DNA of 64,000 nt from Epichloe hybrida (taxonomy: Eukaryota > Ascomycota > Sordariomycetes > Hypocreales > Clavicipitaceae): the NCBI GenBank assembly GCA_019022495.1, contig JAFEKR010000011.1, positions 496,001 to 560,000 of the forward strand. Reading direction: 5' to 3'. Below the pieces are notes generated by a model. The model did not search any database. It worked only from the letters and a program-made list of their open reading frames with translations, and was not told the DNA's origin. Both the position numbers and the translations under genes were made by a program. Numbering within the stretch: the first letter of the stretch is position 1; each line of letters starts with the position of its first letter. Positions 54,894 to 64,000 of the stretch are shown here, piece by piece.

Positions 54894-56792
54894 TTAATCC
54901 GTCTCGAAGAAACTGTCAGATTGCTTCAACAGTCCCGAGTCTACCAGACCCATGATCATGCCGTCCGCTCTCCAGATAGACTCGTCGTATAGCCACCAGA
55001 TCGTCATCATGGCGACAGTGATGACAACTTGTGTTGTCGCAAGGCCAATGACGGCTGTTTTGAGGCCACCATAGATGGTGACGGCATTGGGCATAGCAAG
55101 AACAAAGATGCCCGCTGCGAAATTACGAAGAATGATGACGCCAGATTGCATGTCGATAATGCTGCGCTGGGCGACCGAAATGCTGTAAGAGGTGAAGGAT
55201 GCTGATCGGACGACAAATGGTCGGGTAGTGGTGTCCAGGATGTAACTCCCACCCGCAAGTATGCCCAGCTGTACGGAGAGAAGCGGCAGGCTGACTTGTC
55301 CGCCTAAGACTGGGGAAAATATGGGATAAGACGGTGACGGACGACTGGTCATGAAGTTGTGAACGCCCAGGCCATAGGAAAGCAGGCCAATGAGGACTAG
55401 AACACTGCCAGTGGAGATGATGAGGCAACTGACACGCCGGGTGAATCGCTCATACAGGCCCCGATAGAAAGAGAAACCTCCGACACAGAGTGAAGCAATG
55501 ACCCATGGCCCCGTCATCATAACTCCAGTCAAGGCAAAGTCCAGGGATAAGGGTGCAGGCGCCGTCAGGGCGGAGATGGAGGTTGTCAAGCCCCAGAGAG
55601 CACCAAAAGGAATAAAGGTGAGAATAAAGAGCAGACAGGTTGTGGGTGCTATCAGTGCTCGGGGAGCCTGAAGAATCATGGGCAGTGTGATGGGAGCTTT
55701 GAAAGAGAAGGGTTTCATCTGCCTGAGATACTCGAGAATGCTGGTCTCGTTGACTCGATGCCGGAGCCTCCACGGACGCCAGGCGTCCAATCCGGGAATC
55801 GGCAGCGGTGTAATGGCAGCCCTTGATCGATCAAACGTTGTCTCCGGAGCAGCAAATGCGAGGAGAGGCAAGGCCAATAAATAGAAGCAACTGATGACCC
55901 AGAACTGGTTGGTAAAGCTGTTGGCATTTTTGGAGACCAATCCGCCGAGAAGGGGTGAACCCCATGTAGTCGTGATGGTCAGAATATTGTAGATTGTCAC
56001 GGGCAGGTTTCGCTCGTGCTCCTGTAGTCAAATTGTATGTTAGCTCATGTGGTGGAACCATCTGTTTTCCAAGTGCTTTGCTCACAAAGTAGGTATCTTG
56101 AATGGAGCTGTTGACCAACACGTCAAAGGCATCCCATCCTAGACCTTGAAAGATTCGGGATCCAAGGCAGGAGCCATAGCTGTCACCGGCCATCGTATTC
56201 CAGATTGTACCAATAAATAAGACCAAAGCGGACATGATATATACTGGTCGTTTCCCCCGAAATTTGACAACAGTTGAGCTGACCATTCCAGTCATCGCTG
56301 AGACCATGAGCGGCGCGGCCGTTAATGCAGCAATCGATGTAGGAGAAACTCGATATTGTTTTGATAGTGAACTAGCTGTAGGGATAAAGGCCGTTTTCAT
56401 GCCCCCGACGAGACCAACCATGACGAGAAGAGACATCAGGTTCAGATGCTTTCGCCAGCGAGGCCAATTCTAAGTTGGGCGTCAGTCCCGTGCAAATGAC
56501 GAACAAATGACGAGAGGAGAAATGACAGTAGAAAACTCACCAAGGGATCCTCTGGATCGTCGCTTGGCTGTGGCACAAGTTCAATGCCTGCGCCCTTTCC
56601 GGTACCATATTTGATGGGCCTTTGACTATTCGACAGAGACGAGCCAGTCATAGATCTCCTGGGGAACTCTTGTTTAACCGGCTGTTCATGTATGCGAGGA
56701 AAGAACGAGATGTCGGGTGACTTTGAAAGACGAGCTGGGAGTGGCCGTGAAATAATGTCTTCAGGCCGCTTGAGACTCCAAGATCTGCCCAT
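54894..56792 (-). CDS. MFS multidrug transporter (DHA1-type, fungal)
   Basis: Drug:proton antiporter-like carrier of 587 residues. Exons 56792-56541, 56469-56086 and 56021-54894 (all phase 0; donors GTGAGT and GTGAGC). The N-terminal 84 residues are cytosolic and end DDPEDPL, spliced to NWPRWRKHLNL, the usual entry to TM1 in this group. TM1-TM6 lie in exon two and early exon three: GLVGGMKTAFIPTASSL, RGKRPVYIMSALVLFIGTIW (loop 2-3 motif A), GLGWDAFDVLVNSSIQDTYF, HERNLPVTIYNILTITTTWGSPLLGG, then TM6 QFWVISCFYLLALPLL. The second half starts after a loop with PITLPMILQAPRALIAP and holds six more helices, ending in DESIWRADG. The substrate is unknown. Homologues of this subgroup often sit in secondary-metabolite clusters, but no cluster is present here. 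Confidence 0.85.
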
Positions 56793-58854
56793 GTTTCCAA
56801 AACAACGTCAAGTTTGGCCACCGGAACGAAAAGCCCCCTCCCAAATAGAAAAGGCACTGGAGGATGAAAAGGAAGGTCTGATGGATAAAATAATGAATGG
56901 AAAGCACGAAAACGAAGAGGATAGCGAGAGTATGAGAGTCCAGCTCGTGAATGAAAAGAAGGTGTAGCTCCCAGAAACAGAAGCAGACACTCCCGCCACC
57001 GACTGATGTTGACTTATAATAAGGCTGAAGAGAACAAGTATCAGACAGAGGCGCAGATATCACACTTTGGGGCAAGAAAAAGAAAAGAGGAAGAGTGGGT
57101 TGATACACTAGGACACGGCGAACTCATCCGCAGACAAAGAAAAGTTCGAGGCAGGGGAGGAGGCGAAGAAAGAAGTTCGAGCTACACATGGACTGCATGA
57201 GACAGACCTCGTCGGGTTGTTATCAAAAGAAATGTGTCTTTTCCCACATGCGGCGCGAGACAACCAGTACGGAGTTTTTGTCACAGAGGTGAGGCGACGC
57301 ACAAACAATGGCAAACCTACGAAATGCTTGCATTGCAGTCTGCAGAAAGCATTGCTTGAAGCCTTTTCCCCTGGGCTAAGCTGCAGACTTGACGGAATAG
57401 CTTGGCGGGAATTCCGATACTTCATGGCCCAGCTTCTCATGGCTGGTGCCGCCCGCGGCTTCTGCTTCCTCAACGCGTCGTCCTGAGCCTTGCAACAATG
57501 AAGAGAAGTCATTGTGGGCGGGATCTATTTGACTCTCATACCAGGCAATGAGTTCCTAGCTTCCTGGTTAGATGCGTTGGAACGAAGACTGCGCGCGGGG
57601 ACTGGATTGCAGGTGCGGACTACACGTTCAACGTCGTTCCACTTCTTCTGTGCGCGCCACAAGAAGGGAGATGTCGGCCAGGGAGGGGGAAAGGGCCGTT
57701 TGAGAACGGGTTCAAGAAAAGACTTGTCCGTACGGTTCAAATGCCGGGCTCCAGAGCCATTCGTGAGTGGCTGACAGAAGGTCATGGCGCGGAATTGATG
57801 GGATGCCGTCTTTGAGTGCATCGTTGACCAGGGATTTGGGACACGATCTTATGGCTGATGGCTGATGGCTGATGAACCGTGATGGACGAGATGTGAGGCA
57901 GAAGGTGGAAAAAGCGGAGGACGATCAGCCAGCCATCAGCTGCCACCAGCTGCCACCAGCTGCCGCCCTTGCGTGCCTGGCGCTACTTAGTAAGGCGGCG
58001 CACTGACTGGCGACTGGAGCAGCAGGAACCTCCGACCTTGATCCATTGTTTCCTCCTAAAAAAAACATGGCGATTCCATCTTTTCCATGATTTCCCTGAT
58101 CTGCCCCGTTATCCCCCGGTCTCCATTCTCTCTCTCAAAAGAAAGCAAAGCCAGACCCTGCTCCCCCATCAACAGTAGTAAACCCAAGAGCAAAGGTCGA
58201 TTCTATTCCTGGTTTGACCAGCCATGATGGATGATGGATGATGGGATGATGGGACAGGTCGAATCAAGACTTAGTTATGGAAAGTGGAATATTTTTTTCC
58301 TTGCAAGGTGTGTTCAAGCATCGCACAGGTCCATTGACTTTATGCGCGTTCTGGGCTTCTCCCTTCTTCCTTCGCTCACTGGTATCCTCTGCAAACCATG
58401 AGACAAACTAAGACAAGCCGTGGATATAGCTTCTTGCTTATCCACGGATACGAGCACGGACTTCTCCCGCCACATACCCACCACGTTTGCGAGATCCGAA
58501 CATCAGGTTTCATCACGATTCGCCCGAGATCGCTCGCCACTTGCTTCCCGTCGCCCCAAGATTTTGCCCTGCCCAGCGTACATGCATCTCTGTGGTCGTT
58601 GCAGCCCGCTGTGGGGAAAAAAAGGAAGAAGGAAAAAGAACTCGTTGGTAATTCATTGCTACGCGCCATTTTCACGCGTTTATCGTCTATACCCGTGAAA
58701 GTTGGTTCAAACCCCTCACGGCGGCGCAACCGCATCACGCAAAAAAAAAAAATGGCGACATCAACTCGAGTCGACAAAGGCACAGCCCAGCTCAATCGAT
58801 TCTCTGACGAGCGCCGTCCCGGTTAGCCAATACACACTTTCTCAACCCAAATTC
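56793..58854. other. 2.06 kb intergenic
   Basis: No gene is supported. Frames at 57108-57512 and 58376-58826 lack recognisable domains. Short repeats occur: CTGATGG (~57856-57876), CAGCTGCCAC (~57936-57965) and GATGATGG (~58220-58250). Confidence 0.55.
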
Positions 58855-59868
58855 TCATCGAAACTGTGCCATCACAACGGCTTTCGACGACCGAGAAACC
58901 TCCTGCACGGCAGATGCGTCCACAGCCAGCAGTAGCGAGGTGGTCCTCACGATTAATTCTGAACATGTTAACAACCAATCACCCCGTAATGTAGATTGAC
59001 ACCACAACATCTCCTCCAGCCCGGGTACAGCGCATCACGTACCTTGATAAATCAGGGTGTAAGACACGGGACCATCATCCCCAGGACCACTTAACAACGG
59101 CATTCTTTCCATCGGCCCCATTTCCACGCGAAACTTCAAACCAACATTCTTAGCGGCATCGACCCAGAGAATGTTATCGGAATCTATTGCCGCGACCGCA
59201 TCATGCTCGTCTTCGCCATGCATTCCCGAGGAACCCGCCCGTTCAGCTAGCCATTGTCTCCATACTCGAATAACACCGTCACAGACATTGACATGGCTGA
59301 CGTAGATGCCTTGTTGAACCGTCTCTCTCACCACACTTGTAGATGCGCACAGTTGCGAGAACAGTTCACCTTGGTCCACATTTACTTCCAGAGTCGCCGG
59401 TTCGTCAACGCATGACGCCTGTCCCCCAGACTGGGAGACGCGTCGTCTACGTCTAGGAACTTCCTCCACCAAGACTGGGCGAAACGCCGAATATAGCCTC
59501 GACAGATCCCCCAGTGACGGAGAATCGCCGTTGATCCCATCCTCACCCGCGTGCTTCAGCCCGAGAAACCTGCACGTCAAGGTAGGTGCAGACAACCTGG
59601 CAATCGGCGGGTAGCATTCGAGAATCAATTCATCGTGCGACAGCGACGACGAGACATCTACCAGGCGACGATGGAGCATTCGCGTGGTCAAGACGTGGAA
59701 TCTACGACTGACTGGCAGTAACTGTATGAGCTCCCTGGCGGAGAGAAATGCCAAGGAGACGAATAGAACCTAGAGGCAGTGTGTGTCTCTTAGTGAAGGT
59801 GCACTCATTCATATTATCGAGGCATGCGATGGCTCACCTCATTCGGCAGGGTATCGATTGCCGCCATG
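58855..59868 (-). CDS. F-box protein, substrate unknown
   Basis: Probable SCF ubiquitin-ligase adaptor of 286 residues. Three exons: 59868-59839, 59769-59043 and 58958-58855, both junctions consistent in phase (0 and 1; donors GTGAGC and GTACGT, acceptors CTCTAG and TTCAG). The spliced N-terminus reads MAAIDTLPNEVLFVSLAFLSARELIQLLPVSRRF (LPNE...L....LIQLLPVSRRF), an F-box. After that, ILECYPPIARLSAPTLTCRFLG and WVDAAKNVGLKFRVEMGPMERMPLLSG with SYTLIYQ are typical of a fungal F-box group whose targets are unknown. Without the third exon the chain would stop right after QGT. With it, it continues ELIVRTTSLLLAVDASAVQEVSRSSK, which I think more likely, because the donor is canonical and phase fits. 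The exact C-terminus is the uncertain part. Confidence 0.72.
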
Positions 59869-60415
59869 GCTCCCGGCTGCTAGCTGGTGCCGATGGACCG
59901 GGAAATTTGGTGGAAGCAGGGACAATAGACTCTTTTTCTTTTTCTTGGACTCTTTTTTTTTTCTCCCCGGCTAGAAGTCAATCATGAAGCAGCTTTTTGA
60001 TAGTACGGATTAGATGGATGCGAATGGGGCAGGTGGCAACTGGCTCAAATCCAAGGTCGGACGTGATATGGGGCTCGGCAGAGCGGAAACCGGGGTTATC
60101 CCCGTTATCCCCAAGCTAGCGTCATCATTCTCGTGGACCGCGTCCTGCTTAAGAGGAAGCTCCGAAATGAAGAGGACTGAAATCTCAAGTGGAAGGCGTG
60201 CATCACCAACGAAACGCATCCCGCTCTATCAATACATCCATTAATAAGTATATCTAGGCGAAAATGATGCTAGTCGTCCCAAAGAATCGCTCATTGTCTA
60301 TCCCAATCACGTGTCTTTCCCTGCTTGCTGATTAATGCCTCCGGTGCAGCTCAATCCAAACAATATTTCGTCGCATCATAGGCCTCGGAACCTTCGCATT
60401 CACCACTTGCGATGC
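59869..60415. other. Intergenic between F-box gene and sulfate permease
   Basis: 547 bases containing the promoter of the F-box gene and the 3' end of the sulfate permease. T-rich tracts lie at 59930-59965. No other feature is seen. Confidence 0.6.
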
Positions 60416-63066
60416 TTACACTATAACTGCTGCGTCTTTACTTCGCTCGTCTCTAACAGCCGCCTCAACGGCGCTGAATAGGTCGAGGTGAAAGAAGGGT
60501 CGGTCAACTCCGCTCACAGCAGCCATTTGCCCGGCTTCCGGCGTGGAAGTTGACGACACGGGCAACTTTCTCCGAGTGTAGTCTGAAGCCACGGGAGTTC
60601 TTCTACCCTGCGTGTGCTCTTCCTCCGTATTCGTGTCCATAACACACGGGGTTTCGTCCCCGTATGGCCCTTCCTTCTCCATGAGTGCCGTCGCAATGCT
60701 GTATATTGGCTTCCAGTTCCCCGCAGCTTCCGAGTTCAGCGAAGTCGGGTAACCGAAGCCAGCTGTGGCCAACGCGCGGCGGGCCCAGCGATTGCGAATG
60801 TTTGCGAAATGCCACTCCACAGTGTCCGGCGCAGAGTGGCGGTCCAAAAGGTTTCGTAGGTCGACAAGACCCTGAACCGAGGTGATGTCAACGTGGCTGA
60901 CGGCCGCAAAGTCCAGAACAATGGCGCGAAGATACGGGAGCAGATGCGAATCTGGCCGTCGCGCCTTGGGCCCCGGATCATTCCAAGGACGGTCAGATTC
61001 TTTGTCGAAGACCTCGTCCGACGTCCTTCTTGTATTGTCCATGATATGTGTGCCCAGAATATCAACATGATAAGCTTGGTTCGAGTAGTTGAATCCTTCA
61101 TGTAGCCTGTATATAAAAATGCCTGGGTGTGGTGACTCGACCTTGATTTGTGGATTCATGGCTCCCGAGCGGTCAAGAGGTAAGAACATATCCGGGGCGG
61201 GATGATATTCCTTGCTAGGAACAGCTGCAGGCTCACTGGAGAAAGACGTCTTTTCTCCTGCAACTTGCCTTACTCGAACTGAGCCCAGAAAAGTGCCTCG
61301 CGTTCTTGCAAGTCGAACAAGCAACAAGGCAACCGAGAGTGCGGTACCGGCATAGATGCATGCTTCGAGTGACACAAAGATGGCCAACACCACTCCAACG
61401 ACCCAGATCAGAAATTCAATGGGAGAAAGTCGCCAATATTCATAGAGGCTGCTTGGGCTGGTCAACAAGTTGGAAACAGCATGGATGATGAGACCGGCCA
61501 GGGCAGCTCGTGGGATGTAATAGAAGACACCGGTTAAAGCGTACAGGGCGAGCACTAGCATTCCAGCGCCGAAAAGACCAGCCAATGGAGTCTTGACGCC
61601 TGCTTTGGAAAGAACAGCAGAGGCACCGAATGATCCTGTGCAAACGTAGCCCCCAACAAAGGGGCTCAGAATATTGGCAACCCCAAGCGCCACCACCTCT
61701 TGGGATGGATTAACAGTATAGTTGTAGCGCCTTCCCATGGCTTTTGCAATGGCAATATGCTCAATAACCAATATAATGGCCACGGCAGGCACTTCCGGCA
61801 ATATGCTACTAACCAAGTGACTATCTATGGACGGTACACCTGCTCGCTGGAATCCTGTGAAGCACTGTTAGATACGGCACCCCAAAAGAAGAATCGAAGA
61901 AGAACCCAAATCATAAAAAGGGGGGATTTACCCTTGTCTATGGAACCGACCAAGCGAAATTTGTGATCCATCTCCGATCTATTTCGATTGACCAGGAAGC
62001 TTATCAGAGTGTACAGCAACATGGTGAAGGTCAACCGCAAGGACGCAACATAACTCCATAATCGCTTTTGATTCGGCTGACGCTGTTCCATGGCAGCGCA
62101 GAAGCTTTTGATGAGAAGGAGTAGGGCGAGAGAAGACAGACCGATGGTTGCGTCGAGGTGGACATTGGGTATTTTTTCCAGTGTGGTCCTCATTACTTGA
62201 TACGGTGCCGCCTGGGTGTTGATGCCATGAATACCCAAAGCTGCCGGCATCTGCGTCGACATGATGGTGATGCTGGCAGCAGTGACAAATGCAGATATGG
62301 GAATATATGGAATGAACTCTATGATCCAACCTAAGCGTAACAGTCCGAGGAGGACAAGTATAAGACCTGATATCAGGCTCAGTGCATGAGCGATCTGCTC
62401 GTGACTGTAATTGTCATTGGATGCGCGTACGCGGGATACCACGCCACCTACCAGGAGAGAGCCAATCGCAGTTGTCTATCAATGGAAGAAGAATGTGAGC
62501 TATCTCGTCGAAGGGGGTCGTTGTTCAGGTAGTGTAGTGGTGAGACCAAGAAAAGGATACACACATACGCCAATGACAATATCTTTGGAGGTTCCAAAGA
62601 TCCAGTACGACACCGCTCCAGTGAAGGAAGTGTACAGCCCATATGGGGCATCAAGTTGGGCGAGCGAGGCATAGGCAATAGCTTGGGGGACGATAACCAA
62701 GCCAATAGTGATTCCTGTGTCCACATACAATTAGTTCGCGATACCGATCTTGGTATTCGGTATGGGTGATTGAAAGCAGACCGTACCAGCCAGAACGTCT
62801 CCCGCCAACCATCGCAAGTTATACCGTCGAGCCCACGACGCAGACGGGAACAAGTTTGTGATGTAGTCGACTGCCCCCTTCTTGGTTGGTTTCAACTCTT
62901 TCAGCCACTCTAACACCGACGGCTCGTCTTCGAGGTAGATGTCCGCAGGGTCGAGAAGTGCTCCCGCTCGCTTGTCAAGTCCCTGAGGGAGCCCACGATA
63001 TTTGTTGTTGACATCGATACCGAGGATTCTGCGCACGACCAAGTCGGAGATTTTAGGGAGTATCAT
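60416..63066 (-). CDS. SulP family sulfate permease with STAS domain
   Basis: Plasma-membrane sulfate or related anion transporter. Exons 63066-62787, 62714-62569, 62475-61932 and 61854-60416 (phases 1, 0, 1) give 802 residues. The cytosolic start holds EPSVLEWLKELKPTKKGAVDYI. The transporter core then begins WLAGDVLAGITIGLVIVPQAIAYASLAQL, followed by PYGLYTSFTGAVSYWIFGTSKDIVIG, GSLLVGGVVS, SGLILVLLGLLRLGWIIEFIP, VPAVAIILVIEHIAIAKAMG, GYVCTGSFGASAVLSKAGVKTPLAG and ALTGVFYYIPRAALAGLIIHAV. A STAS domain spans ~545-735 with LRAIVLDFAAVSHVDITSVQGLVDL. This order matches fungal SulP permeases such as CYS-14. The start is the first ATG in frame (63066); an upstream exon remains possible because exon one starts deep in the cytosolic region. 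A further TTG-start extension is unlikely. Confidence 0.92.
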
Positions 63067-64000
63067 ATTCACCAACAATACCCCAGCAACGGTAACAGTA
63101 ATAGATGGGGGTGTCCGGTCCTGTTAGGTTCGGCAATCCGGGCATGTGTACGGGTTATATGAAGCAAGTCAGTCGTGATACTGCCGACAAGATGGCTTCT
63201 CACAGTCAAGGTCGACAGGGAAGTCGTGGAAGGAGCAGCTCGTTCGAGAAACGTAGACGGAAGGAAGTGGGTGTAGTGCCGCGCGAGTGCCGAGCTGACA
63301 TGTATACACTTACTACTCACGCATCCAGGTCAAAGGGGTCGGCAGCAGATGAGAGAAAATGAGGTGAAGAATGATGTAAAGCACAATGTGACAAAGTGAT
63401 CACGTAAAACCTGATGCAGCGGTAACAACGAAAACAGGATGGGCTGGCTTCGGGATGTGATGCCGAGGACTCTTTGAGGGGCGGCAGTCGGGGAAGAACA
63501 GAACAAAACTCAACATCGGCGCGCACAAAGCTGGCTAGCAAACATGCCACCCGTCTACACTCTAATCCCCCCTGAATTGTTTTTCACAAATCTACCGAGT
63601 ACAAGCCCTGGTTTTTTTGTTCCTCTCCAACAGCTGCGATTAGCTACAAGTGCACTTTAACCCCTGAATTCTTTTAGAGAGCTACAAGGAAAATATACAG
63701 GGTATAGAGCGCTACTAAATAAACATAATTTCCTATGTACATTCGGAGTACGGACGTACCGTCCCAGAATTGCATGACGGATCGCGGGCGGTTCAGTCAT
63801 TCCACTGACCCGGATGAGACACGCACGCACGCACGCCGCGTCCAGCCACAAGAAGCGGCGGCCGGCCGATTCGATGATGTGGGGTGGCCCTGTTGGCCCT
63901 CGGAGCGGGACGTGGCGGGTATCGGTCGTGATGCCGCCGATGTGCCATCCCGACATTCCAGGACAAGTCAAGTGTCCCGCGTCGTGTCTTACCATGACGT
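63067..64000. other. 5' flank of the sulfate permease gene
   Basis: No gene is supported. A TACGGACGTACCGT element lies near 63750 and a CACGCACGCACG tract near 63820. A promoter for the minus-strand permease is expected here, but no specific factor site can be called with confidence. Confidence 0.55.

Noticed and set aside
57108..57774. Several 80-130 codon frames between the MFS gene and the F-box gene
   Set aside because: Mutually overlapping on both strands, no family resemblance and no splice support.
54894..63066. A secondary-metabolite or transport cluster formed by the MFS carrier, F-box gene and sulfate permease
   Set aside because: No biosynthetic enzyme is present, spacing is wide and families are unrelated in pathway.

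Overview
The window is nuclear DNA of a filamentous ascomycete, most likely a Sordariomycete of the order Hypocreales. The evidence is the dense set of short GT-AG introns with CTAAC/CTGAC-type branch points, a PHD-finger-bearing Orc4, an FlbA-type RGS protein, a class V cAMP-receptor-like GPCR, Dal5-type and multidrug MFS carriers, and GPI-anchored wall proteins. The species cannot be named from the sequence alone. All exon borders below come from splice consensus plus reading-phase bookkeeping, not from transcripts.

Layout: cdc73 of the Paf1 complex (0.5-1.8 kb); 8.4 kb with no convincing gene but many minisatellites; flbA/RGS (10.2-12.9 kb); an Asn/Gly-repeat GPI wall protein (15.0-15.8 kb); a DUF7053-type protein (16.2-17.0 kb, minus); orc4 with a PHD finger (18.0-20.7 kb, minus); a small membrane protein (21.1-21.5 kb); a conserved fungal gene carrying an in-frame stop (21.6-23.5 kb, minus); bystin/enp1 (24.1-25.6 kb, minus) divergent from hgh1 (26.4-27.7 kb); a kelch-type single-pass membrane protein (28.0-30.6 kb, minus); a large Thr/Ser-rich GPI adhesin (32.9-35.9 kb); an M3 oligopeptidase (36.3-38.8 kb, minus); a myosin essential light chain (39.7-40.3 kb, minus); a Tmt1-like methyltransferase (41.3-42.3 kb, minus) divergent from a CoA-binding protein (42.6-43.1 kb); bir1 (43.8-46.5 kb); a secreted NucA/NucB-like nuclease (47.6-48.4 kb); a Dal5/Tna1-type carrier (49.5-51.3 kb); a GPCR (52.7-54.3 kb); a multidrug MFS carrier (54.9-56.8 kb, minus); an F-box protein (58.9-59.9 kb, minus); and a SulP sulfate permease (60.4-63.1 kb, minus).

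Most genes are housekeeping: transcription elongation, origin licensing, ribosome biogenesis, eEF2 folding, cytokinesis and chromosome segregation. They are interspersed with cell-surface and transport genes. I see no biosynthetic cluster, no transposon with recognisable coding capacity and no convincing tRNA gene. FlbA (G-protein desensitisation) and the GPCR both belong to heterotrimeric G-protein signalling, but they lie about 40 kb apart and proximity implies nothing more.

I found no new multi-gene system. The most noteworthy points are local. They are a TAG replacing an apparently conserved Trp codon in an otherwise intact gene, a compensated frameshift inside the most conserved segment of bystin, 5' exons of the large adhesin that cannot be joined in phase, an apparent GC-AG intron, the AT-hook/PHD/Orc4 fusion, and an unusual number of short tandem repeats and ACTCCGTA-type motifs between genes. 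The first three could be real decay or consensus errors, and reads would decide.
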